Positions 44,922 through 55,212 of a stretch of 64,000 bases of DNA are shown here, piece after piece. Below the pieces are notes generated by a model. That model was not told where the DNA came from. It ran no database searches and saw nothing but the letters and a program-made list of their open reading frames with translations. The stretch's first letter is position 1; each line of letters starts with the position of its first letter. Made by a program: the position numbers and the translations under genes. Origin of the DNA: Melastoma dodecandrum (taxonomy: Eukaryota > Streptophyta > Magnoliopsida > Myrtales > Melastomataceae). The stretch spans positions 434,001 to 498,000 of the forward strand of contig JARUPY010000605.1 in NCBI GenBank assembly GCA_029817715.1. Direction: 5' to 3'.

Positions 44922-47644
44922 CTCTTGTTTTTTGAGATTGATGGGAAAACGCGTAACGAAAAGCACAGGTTGAATGTGTGGCCCTGCGTTTACCAATAAA
45001 AACAATACAAAGACACAGGCTTTCATCACCTACGAACCTCATTTCCTCGAAGGGAAATTTGCGGAAAGCTTTGAAGATTACGAAGTAGTTTGTTCCTCCG
45101 ATTACGATGTTTGGAAATTCGGACGAATGAATGAGATATATTCTTCCAAACTGAATTTGATGTTCTACGAGATTTTAAACTCGACATTCTCAGCACTTGG
45201 TCCGTTTTAACTAAGCAAACTTGATATTCTCAACACAAACTGAATTTGATTTGTATAACAAGTTTCTTTGGAAAAAAATTTGTGGGACCAAATATTTTGT
45301 TAAATCTAGGTAACTCGCGAGTTTATTTTTCTTATAGTTTACTTGTTGAAATTTTTTGAAATAAACTCATTATTTGTAAACAAAAATAGTTAAATAATGA
45401 ATTTTAAAAGGTGCGGACATAAAAGCAAAATATCATTTTTGCCAGCGATCATAAATAAAAAAGTTCGATTACTAAGACGTTCTTCGACTAACAAGTCCTG
45501 CCTACTTCTAAATATTGATCAGTTCTTGATATAAAAAAAACCCACCAGCCTTGAACTAATGATCAAGAATAAAAAAATGTCAGCCGAATTTAGTTCAAAC
45601 GTAATATCGATATTTTTTTACATTTTTATTTTGCTTTCGGATATATTTTTTTTATATAGTCATTGCCTCGTCACGTTTCTTCTAAATCCCCCGTCACTTT
45701 TAGTCGTTTCCAAGTTTCATTTGCTTGAATCCCTCGTGTTGGTTCACATTTAATTGGTCGCCATAAAAAATAATAAGGGCTTTGGTTCTTATAACCCAAA
45801 AAATTCGACGCCGTATTAAATATTCAGAATATGAAGATCATGATCCGTCGTTGCCTTCATCTTTTCCAATCTGTGTTTAACTACGTAAGTCTAATTCAAG
45901 GCTGCTTGTAAGTTACAAAACACTTTTGACCTTGACGTTGCATTTTACTTATGCAAAGTTACCGAATACGTAATTTATGGAAGTCGAGAATATTCTATTT
46001 TCTTCATCGACTACTGGTAAATAATTACAAACTTTTTTACAACTATGACATATGTTTACGTTCGCAAGATTAAATAAGAAACTAGACATATAAATCATCA
46101 TATCATCCCGATTTCATTTGTTCTGATTCGTTAATTTATCTTCTCCTTTCAATTTGTAATTTATGAAATTTAAGATTATTCCTTTTCTTCTTTTTTTCAA
46201 TTCGTAAATTAGGGCACGATGGAGTTAACGTTGGAAAACCTCTTCACTAATCGGTAAGGAAACTTGAAATTCTAACAGTAAGAGTGAATACGATCTGCAC
46301 AAACAAGCTTAACAGACATTTTTACTGCGCAAGTATATCCCTTTTAAAAGAATTATTCGCCTCTATTATGAAATTACGGCCGAGAAGTAACATAAACATC
46401 CCTCAATGAGTTATGAAGATCACTAACATGCCGATTCTCTAAAATAGAGTGTTTCAACAAGAAATCTAAAACAAATATGGTGTTTGGAACTTTTCATGAA
46501 ACATCTTCTCAAAACAAAGAATCATAATTATTTGCCTAAAGGTGCAAACTGCAAACACAAAGGGTTTTGTTCATTCAGGAGACCAACCGTAAATTTAAGT
46601 GGAGCGTGAATGGTGGAGTTCGAACCAAGGTTCATGATAACGTGCCAAATACCCACCACCCATCTTACGCCACTCGGGTGTCTTTGAAAGGACAGTATCC
46701 AACAAACTTAAATATCCAACATTTAAGTAGGTAATTGTGATTGTTTACATCGTAAATGACTAAACGTTTATGAAGCTACGATGCTTTTACGATTGTTTAC
46801 ACCGGATAATTTCTGGCCGTCGATTGTAATTTGACTAGAACTCTATTGATGAATATAATAGTTTAAGTGGATTAAAGAAAAATCTAATTTATCAGGTTGA
46901 CTAATTTAATTTATTCAATCGATTGAGAGGATATAATCCAGTCGACCGACATAAATCAGGCGATGAGAGAATCTAGTCGACGGTTAAAATCTAACCTAGA
47001 GACAATCAATCCACTAGGAGAATCTAATTAGTTAATGGAGAAAATCTAGCCCGAGACAATCTAATTTTGTCGATAAATTTTGAGGATAAAATATTACATG
47101 TGAATCGCAAGTAAAAACGTACGGAAATTGAAGATAAAGTTGAAGAATCAATAATAATCGTGAACTCTATAAATAGAGTCGAAAGAAAGACCAAAAGACA
47201 CGACCACGACACACAAGTCACACACGTTTTAATTTTAGGGTAAAATTTTTTAAAATTTTTTAAGAAATATACGTGTAATCTGATCAGTGTTTCCCTTTCT
47301 TCCTTTTCTTTTTTGTTTTCATTTTCTTCTTGAATCTAATAGGTTCCGCACGATTTCAACGCGACGCGTGCCGATTTTATTCGCAAACAGCGCCCACGTC
47401 CGATCATGATGAAATCCTTTTATTCCATTTTCACGAGATCAGCTCAAGTACGAGTGTCGTTAAGTTTACCTTTTCAACATCCAAATTACAGACCCTCCAT
47501 CTTAGAGAAACAAAAACCTCTTCTTGACCAAAACAACTTAAACTACAATTTTAAACCCCCCAACCCCCAAGAAAAAAGCTCTAAAAATGGCATCGATCGT
47601 AGTTTTGATCAACTGTGGTTGTCCAAAATACAAGAACAAAAATG
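44922..47644. other. AT-rich spacer between the two albumin copies
   Basis: About 2.7 kb without a recognisable gene. A sub-region near 46900-47220 has repeated GAGAATCTA-like words and a TATAAATAG motif near 47167-47175 followed by a purine-rich stretch, which could be a decayed LTR or short element, but no borders can be set. Confidence 0.4.
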
Positions 47645-47860
47645 ACAATCAAAAGGTAGGCACCCGGGGGGGTTCTTTGCGTCTGTGCATGCAGACGGCC
47701 ACCGCTTCCAAAATGACAAAAACACTTCCGACATCAACACCTTCCACGTACTTCCCATGCAAACCTCCAATCTTTCCCTATAAAATACTAACTCCCCCAA
47801 CTTCAAACAACCTCATCGTTCCAAACTCACATCCCAACCATTCCAAAACATCAATCCCCA
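47645..47860 (+). promoter_or_regulatory. Duplicated seed-type promoter of 2S albumin copy 2
   Basis: This segment parallels the copy 1 promoter. It has TGCATGCA (47686-47693), CATGCA (47756-47761), CACGTA and TATAAAA (47779-47785), all at the same distance from the ATG. The promoter is still intact although the gene behind it is broken. Confidence 0.7.
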
Positions 47861-47946
47861 ATGGCCAAGCCTGCCACCCTCACTGGCCTCCTTGCCGGCC
47901 TCATGCTGGTCTCCCTCGCGGCCACCTCCGCCGTGACCAAGGTAGA

Positions 47947-47951
47947 GGTCG
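47947..47951 (+). repeat. Target-site duplication GGTCG, left copy
   Basis: GGTCG borders the insertion on the left and is repeated at 50665-50669. Intact copy 1 has a single GGTCG at this place. Confidence 0.85.
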
Positions 47952-50664
47952 TGTAATGACCCTGAAATTTCGAGAAGTGAAAGAGTATGACTTTGACTAA
48001 AGTGTTGACCGAAAACTAGACGTTTGACCGAGTCAAATCTGACGTGGCACGAAAGTTTAATACCTTCGTTGTCAGCTGACGTAATATCGAATATTACCGA
48101 GGTTTTAGTTCGATTTCGTGTGAATATATCACGCGGGAAAGGGGATGCCTGGACTCAAACGAAATCGAATCGAAGTTGCGATAATACTCGTGTTACGCCG
48201 TGGATTTGATTTGGCGTAACTGGTTAATTAAGCTATAATACTAAAGTGGATAGTAATATGAACAGTAGGCGGTGTCGGCAGAATGAGACGACAGAAAACT
48301 AACGTTTGGATAGATCGATAGATAAGAAATCTAAGCAACGATTTCCTACCTCATGAATTATGGAGATAGTGCAAGGTATGGGCGCCCGTAAACAGTGTAT
48401 GATAAATGAATTGGAAAAATGAAGGAAATGAATAAAAATAACAATAAAATAAGATGAATAGGAAACGGGTCAGAGAGGTAGGGATAAGGAAATTAGAATT
48501 GTTTCTCCTTTCCCACATGTCTCTGATCAACGAGGGATTTTACTCAATAGGATAGGAAAAGAAAAGACTTAGGTGGGCCAGGGGGTAGCAGAGATGGGAC
48601 TGGGAAAGGAAACACGCTTTCCCAAACATAAAAACCCACTAAGAGAAAAAGAAAAGGAAAGAGGAGAATCAAAAGAAAAAGAAAAAGAAAGGGAAAGGAG
48701 AACCATCGGCTTCGGTAAATCATTTGATCTGCACATAGAGCGAGGATCATCCGAGACGTGAACACATAGGGAACGCTCGCCACGGTTGAAGCGTGAGGCG
48801 GGGCGGAGTCATAAGTAGGAGAGCCACCCGCTAGGACCCGTTCTCCTTCGAGCTTCGCCAGCATCGGGTACGCGGCCTAGGGGACTGTTGGAGCTGAGGA
48901 CTCCTTTGGGGACTCGCCTTTCCACGAGCTGTGTCTGGATCCTCGTCCGGTTTCCAACGGGGCTATGGTCTCCCTAACGAGTACGTACTCTCCCTTCCCC
49001 TGATTTGTGTGTTACACTATTGAATGTTTAATCGAGTACTTCGATTTTGGAGTGAGATTTCGGGGGAAGGCAGGGTGAGCGTAGTGACCTTCGCCCGGTG
49101 AAGTAGGGTATAAACTCGTACTTGGCTCGGGAAGGGTTCCACTTTGGTGGAACAGGGGTAGAGAAATGAGCATCGGCGGGTAGAGCGTTTGCGCGCCCGA
49201 CTCAATTCACTGTCGCACTAATAAAGATTTGTTAGTTATGTGCGGAGCAGCCTTGGGTCGTAAGGACCGTTGGTGGCTGAAATCAGGCTATGTGTTGCGC
49301 AAGGGATGCTGTATGTATGAAATGATTACATTATTCGCACTCGCAGCACTCCCATGTGGCTTAATACTACAGAACACCGAACCTCTATAGTGGAAACGGT
49401 GAGCAACATAGACTGTGATGCGATGACTTGGACATTAAGCGGCTCGCTGTTATGGTTGGTAAATCTGGTGTGCAGAAAAGAACTTACTATCTAGAGTGCT
49501 GACCTGAATTCGCATGGAAAAGATGGGAAAATAACGCCCTCTGATAAATCGTACAGTGAGTGGCTCGCATATTGGTCGTGGTGTTGTGCGATGTCGTAGG
49601 TTGGCACATGTGGAAATCTGTCCAGGAGTGGAGATGGGAAAGACTGTGCACACATTACAACGCGAGAAGGTGGTGGCTGGGGGTTGAGTCCGGTTGCGTT
49701 GGCTGGTTTGATAAGATAGCGCCTGGAAATCTCCGAGTGGGATCAGTCACGTCGACTCCGGTTGACGGTGGCTGGGGCTTGGAGGATTTTAGACGCTGAT
49801 TGAGTTGGTAGTTGATTGATCGCCGGTTCAATCGGGTCTGGCCACACCTAGAGCTATAAACTGTTTCATTCTTGTGAGTGCGCAGCCATTGAGTTATGAT
49901 AGTTATAAAATTGATCTTAAGCAATTACATATTCAATCATCTGCTGGTAACGATCTCCTGGACTAGATTGAAATGAGTTGAGAAGGGAATACCTGATTTT
50001 ATTAGTTCCCGACCGTTGTTCGGAGGAGAACAGGGAGGTGGCGCCACTCGCGGTTGCACCTGCTGCCGTTACCCGGGCGCTCCCGGAGGAGAGGGTGGGG
50101 ACGCACTGTGAGGGTCCTGGCACCGAACGAAGTGTTGATATACGAGAGACGAGAGAATGAGGGAGTCACTTGAGAGTTGTGAGCGTTATTGGATTTGTCT
50201 TAGATTTCTATATATATGTTGTTACGTAGAAGGTTGAATTTGTGATTATAATGAGGTATGCTTTATAATATGTATGCATATAACTGCCTTGGGAAGGGTT
50301 GATATGAGATGTTGGAAATTATTATTATCCGATTAATGTTGATTTGTATTGCTTATTGTACAATCCGTATGCTGCACAAAGAGACCTTTTATAAAGATTG
50401 CACGTTAGGAAAAGTTAGGGGTCTCATGTTTCGTATGTGCATAGAGTGACGTGTACTCGGCGATCTATCGCTGACCCCAATAGGGGATTATTTTTTAGTG
50501 TGACGCAGGAATAAGATGGTACAGAGTACACGTGGTTCGGACTCACGAGATAAAACAGCAGATGATACCACGGTGGAGGTAAAGAATTATCGTTTCCGCT
50601 GTTTGACCGTCAAATGACGGGGAACTACTCTGATGTAAACGAGGAAAATTTGCAGGACGTTTTA
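47952..50664. mobile_element. Solo LTR of a Gypsy-type retrotransposon inserted in albumin copy 2
   Basis: The 2,713-base insertion begins TGTAATGACCCTGAAATTTC, a start typical of several plant Ty3/Gypsy LTRs. It ends in GCAGGACGTTTTA, so the expected terminal CA is changed. It carries no polyprotein frame and I see no second copy of its start near its end, so it is best read as one LTR left after recombination. It contains a purine-rich stretch at about 48630-48710. The 5-bp duplication GGTCG on both sides fits integrase-mediated insertion. A non-autonomous element is the alternative. Confidence 0.72.
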
Positions 50665-50669
50665 GGTCG
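50665..50669 (+). repeat. Target-site duplication GGTCG, right copy
   Basis: Second copy of the duplication that flanks the solo LTR. The albumin frame continues directly with ACCTCGGGG. Confidence 0.85.
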
Positions 50670-51036
50670 ACCTCGGGGAAGACGAGAACTCCTCCCGCCG
50701 ATTCCGTGGCGGAGGCTGCCGGGAGCAGCTCGAGATGGTCGACGACCTCCGCAGTTGCGAGGACTTCCTCAGGCAGCAGATCCGTCAGGGAGGGTTCGGC
50801 TTCAGCAGCCGACGCTTCGGTGGCAGCAGGTTCCGGTCGAGGAGGCTGCAGGACTGCTGCGAGGAGCTGAGGCAGGTGGAGGACCACTGCAGGTGCCGGG
50901 GGTTGAGGGAGATCGTGTGGGATCAGCAGCAGCGGGTAGGGTTCGGAGGGGAGAGGGAGGAGCTCGAGAGGGTAGCGGAGGACCTGCCGCAGATGTGCGG
51001 GGTTGGGCCGGGGAGGTGCGATATCCGCAGGGGAGG

Positions 51037-51041
51037 GTACG
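51037..51041 (+). repeat. Presumed target-site duplication GTACG of the Tat element
   Basis: The five bases before the LTR edge, GTACG, are also present in intact albumin copy 1 at the matching place. The partner copy should lie beyond the right end of the window. Confidence 0.6.
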
Positions 51042-51939
51042 TGTTCGCGAAGAAAACGGACCACGTCGGAAATATTTGGCAATTGGGCTCACAGGGAAAT
51101 GTATGTGGTCGCCAGAAAGATGAATTTCAATGATAAAAGATACGACTGTACAACTTCAGAGTTTCGACAGAGAACTTAGAATCTTACAGCCATAAAAATG
51201 AATGGAAAAGAGGTGATACGGCTGACGTAGGCGTCGTAGACTCGCTGCTGACGCCGTAGACTCGCTGCTGGCGTCGTAGACTTGCTACAGTGCGCTGCGC
51301 CGTAGACTCGTGTGACGGTGGAAGTGCTGGCGGATGGTTGTTGCCCCGGTTACGGTTGCTCGCCGGGACGGTGGAAGTGTTGGCGGAGGGTTGTTGCCCC
51401 GGTTACGGTTGCTCGACGGGACGGTGGAAGTGCTGGCGGAAGGTGATCACCAAAGCTACGGTTGCTCACTCTGGTGTTGAAGGTAGTGACCAAATAACCC
51501 AGGCCGAGATATCTACTAAAGTCTAAGGGTGACGAGCAATGCAAATCTATGTTTGGCTGATTGATCGTGTCTTTTCCTAAGGAGGATTTGTTTCTTTTAT
51601 ACTGAATCTGACTTGCCCTATACGCTTTGTGCGTCCTCAAAACGATCCATCAGATCGTGGCTCAATCTTAACTTCTCTCCAGGAATCTCGGAGTCTGTTT
51701 TAAAATATCCTTTTAATTTTCTGAGTTGTGTGTTGGGATCGGGTGTGTGGGATCATGTGAGCATGTGTTGATGCAGGCCGTAGACTTTGCTCAGGCCCAA
51801 GACATTCTGTAGTGTCAACACGTTGACGCATGCTGTAGACTTAGCTCAGGCCTGCATCCTACATCGGGCTATAGACTTAGGACCACTTTTCTGGGCTTGT
51901 AGACTTAGCACATGCCCAAGATATTCCGTAGTGTCAACA
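51042..51939 (-). repeat. 3' LTR of the Tat element (898 bp)
   Basis: On the plus strand it starts TGTTCGCG at the albumin break and ends GTGTCAACA beside the polypurine tract, so in element orientation it runs TGTTGACAC...CGCGAACA with TG/CA ends. It contains two families of short tandem repeats (CGTAGACTCG words at 51236-51312 and a 53-bp unit at 51314-51475) and spaced TGTAGACTTAGC words at 51780-51910. Confidence 0.85.
51314..51475 (+). repeat. 53-bp tandem repeat, about three units, inside the Tat LTR
   Basis: Units start at 51314, 51367 and 51420 with GACGGTGGAAGTG. The first two share GGTTGTTGCCCCGGTTACGG; the third diverges at its end. Just upstream, a 20-bp CGTAGACTCGCTGCTG word repeats from about 51236. 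Confidence 0.85.
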
Positions 51940-51943
51940 TAAG

Positions 51944-51956
51944 CCCCCCTTTTTTG
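51944..51956 (-). promoter_or_regulatory. Polypurine tract of the Tat element
   Basis: The plus strand reads CCCCCCTTTTTTG, so the minus strand has CAAAAAAGGGGGG followed by CTTA and the LTR start TGTTGACAC. This is the plus-strand priming site expected just upstream of a 3' LTR. Confidence 0.8.
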
Positions 51957-54724
51957 CTGAGGTGACTTCTGTCGCCTGAGCACAGTTGTCGGCTTTTTGG
52001 TTTTAAAAGGGGAACATTTCGTTTCCCTCCTTTCACTTGCGACGTACGTATTAGCCTTCTTCTCTCCGCAATCTTGCTCTTCCCGAAACCCTAGCCTTCT
52101 TCGCAAGAAAACAATTCCTCTCTAATCATGTCGAACCTTGCCTCTTTCCAGTGGCACCAGCGATGCGCTGGCCCTTCCGGCGTCGTCCAGACTTCAGACG
52201 GCCAAGGCCTAACCCTGGGTCCCATTCTTAACTCCGCACTCTTCCCCGACCCTGTTTCTCACGAGTATCTGATCACGGAGTGACAAATCCTTATCTGCCG
52301 GGAGGGTTTCGTCGACCCACTTGGTTGGGAGAAGAAGAGCGGCTTCCTGTGCTTCCCCTCCGTGGGCAAGACCCTAGTACGGGAATGGTTCTTCCATTGG
52401 CAAGAAAGGCTGGAAAGCAAGTTGAAGGTCTGCGGGATTTGGTCCTTCCTGAAGCGTTCTCTGGTGGCAAAACACTGCGACCCGCGGGTATGCGCCAGTC
52501 TCCTCCACTTCTGGAATAGCTCAGTCAACTGCTTCTACTTTCCAGAAGGTCCGATGACTATCACATTGGAAGATATCTATTTCTTGACGGAGAGTTATGT
52601 AGTTGGGACTCCCGTTCGTCTCTACCCCCTGGACAGTGACTATAATCCGTCAGGGATGCTCCAGATTTTGGACACGGCGACGAGGCACCTCCAATTACTT
52701 AAAGGTCGTCATCTCTCTGCTTGGGGAAAGGCTGAAGAAGTGGAATTTTCTAGTGTGTGGCTGAGCAAGTACGTATTTTGCTTCCCTGGCAAGAGGGTAC
52801 CAAAGTTGGTTTATGGAATCGCCAATTTCTTGAGCAACTTCAAGCAAGGTAGCTTGGGCGCCCTTCTTGTTGGGTATTATCTATCAGAGTCTACATAGGA
52901 ATAGCTCCTGCATGAGCCCCTTCCCTAAATATTCGGCTGGTGGCCTTCTTTGGCTCGTGCATCTGTGGGCTTGCACATGGATGCCAGGACTTACAGGGTA
53001 TCATTTGTCCTCTGGTGCTATCAAGGTTGGCTGCTATGAGACACATATGTTAGAGGCTTGCTGCCACAACAAGAGCCAGTGGTTGCATGCTTCGGTGATA
53101 GGGCATATGAGGCATATCGTCGACATTGGACGAGGGGAACGCCGTAATTGGGCTCTGTTCCCTGCCGGCCACCCTGTTCTCAAGCGCCGGAGGAGGCTGG
53201 TGCCAAGCCTATATAGGGACTCTGTGCTGACTAGCAGGGACTTGGTGTGCGCCACAGAGGCATGCTTCAGTTTTGAAGTCTACAATTCCCAGCTATGCGC
53301 AAGGCAACTGGGCTTCATCCAAAGCTCTGCAGTCCCTTTTTCTAATACTTTCAATGCCCCAATCCATACCAGGAATAGCTGCGTCTTATCAAGGGACTCT
53401 CTTCAAGCCTCCCTGGTCCTCTTATCGAAGAAGGCAGAGCTTCAACATATGGAGTTCCCCCTTGAGAGCACCCCAACTTATGCTACCGAAGCCTTCTCTA
53501 TTCAGTGGACGCTCACTTTTGGCGCCCTTCGCGACAGGATGACTTTCCTTGAGACTTCTGCTAAGCCTGATCTTTACCTGTCTACTGACATGATGCTGAA
53601 GTCTGGTCAGAAGCTTATCACTGGTAAAAGTGGCTTTGAATTGTATATATATATTCTTTTTTTAAAAGATCTCATGTTTTCGTATTGGAATACTTCCTCT
53701 TGATCTTTACAATTGTGATTACAGGTTCTGAAGATTCTTCTCCCGAGAGGAGCCCTCCTCCCCAAGCTAGTCGCTCGGCTCGGCGATAGCGACCTTTGGC
53801 CATTAAAGGCAAAGAACCTGAAGTCGAGGGGCAGCCTTCGGGAAGCTTGGGAAACGTAAGTGCAGAACCATTTCCTCGTCATCTTCTGACTCGGAGAATA
53901 CTCCGATATCCAAATTGCTGGGGCAAACTCAACTTGCCTCCCGAGGATCTGGTTCTGCTTCTTCCAAGACTCCAAGGCTGCTGCCGACTCAGTCTACAAG
54001 TCCCCCCTTGAAGTATAAATTACTCCTTCTATTCCCTTTTTGAAAGCCAAGAACGCTTACTGATTCTTATGATGTTTGGCTTTCCTTTTCAGAAAAGAAA
54101 TGATGGCTTTGGTGCCTATAGCTTCTCCTGCGCTGGAGACTTCAATAGAGCCTGAGAAAGATGTCAGTCTCTCCCTATTAACGTTTTTGTCCCTTGGGAG
54201 TGGCCCTGTTTCTGGTTTGGATATCTAATATCATTTCTTAATTCGCAGGATGCCTCTCCTTCTAGTCCTCAAATTCCGACACTCGGGGAGGTTGATATTG
54301 TCACCATTGGAGCAGAGGTTGCGGCGCCGGAAGAAACAGGCGCTCCTGAAGTCAACCCATCTGTTGCTGCAACGCCAATGACAACCTCGTCTGCGGCAGA
54401 AATTGCGGTTCCAGAAAAGGTTGGTACCTTGGGAGCTGACCCTGATGACGTTGCGCAACCTACTGTGGTAGTAGTTGTTCCTCTCTCCTCCCCATCACCA
54501 AATGTGCCTACTGGAGAGGCTACCTCAGGCTGCCTCAGCACTTCTGACCAACTTGTGCAAAATGTGGATCACATCGGGAATCTTCTTCATCTCGACAAGT
54601 TTTTCTGAAGTTCAATTTAAGGAACTTCAGGGCCTGGTCGATGAAGTAGAACGCTCCCCGGCGGCTAACATCCAGATGCAGGCCGCTGGTGAGGACTTCC
54701 GGGCGCAATTCTGGACCGAATGGA

Positions 54725-54732
54725 CAGCTTAC
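54725..54732 (+). repeat. hAT target-site duplication CAGCTTAC, left
   Basis: Eight-base duplication, identical to 59078-59085, the length typical of hAT transposons. Confidence 0.95.
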
Positions 54733-54744
54733 TAGGGGTGAGCA
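54733..54744 (+). repeat. hAT left terminal inverted repeat
   Basis: TAGGGGTGAGCA, the widespread plant hAT end; its partner is at 59066-59077. Confidence 0.92.
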
Positions 54745-55212
54745 TTCGGTATACCAAATACCAACCAAACCAAATACCGAACTTCCAAATACCGAAGTTT
54801 CAAAATTTTATCCTCTAAATACCGAACTGAACTCCAAACATCCAAATACCAAAATACCGAAATTTATTTCGGTATTTCGGTTCGGTATTTGGATCTTCCA
54901 AAGTTTTATTGGGCCGAATAAATAGCCCAAAATTCATTTTTAAAAATTCAAGCCCATAAATTTCAAAACCCATAAAAGCCCATAAAATTCACATGAACTA
55001 AAAATTCAAGCCCATAAAAACCCATAAAATCCACATAAACTATAAATCCACAAAGTTAAGAAGTCCTTTCGATCTTCATTCTTGAACCGCAATAGGTTGA
55101 AACAAGCAATCTCATTCCAATGTAAGTGTGGACAATCCTATCATTAATGAGATAAGAGTATTAATATTATACGAACATTAAGCTTTAAATATTTATAAAG
55201 AATACTATGAAA

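Larger units (their letters stand above)
47861..51041 (+). pseudogene. 2S albumin copy 2, split by an insertion and truncated at its 3' end
   Basis: The 5' part (47861-47951) encodes the same signal peptide as copy 1 with a few changes, then runs into GTG TAA at the insertion edge. The rest of the gene resumes at 50665 and continues to 51041. It preserves all eight cysteines (GGCRE, RSCEDF, DCCEEL, HCRC, QMCG, GRCD) with no internal stop. At 51041 similarity to copy 1 ends five codons before the expected stop, exactly where a Tat retrotransposon LTR begins. Two insertions have therefore disabled the gene: a 2,713-base solo-LTR-like element within the propeptide and the Tat element at the C-terminus. 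The coding parts still look clean, so both events are probably recent compared with the duplication. Confidence 0.9.

Noticed and set aside
50665..51133. Albumin remnant as a functional gene with a new C-terminus
   Set aside because: It lacks a signal peptide and promoter on its own side of the insertion, and its last codons read into the Tat LTR.
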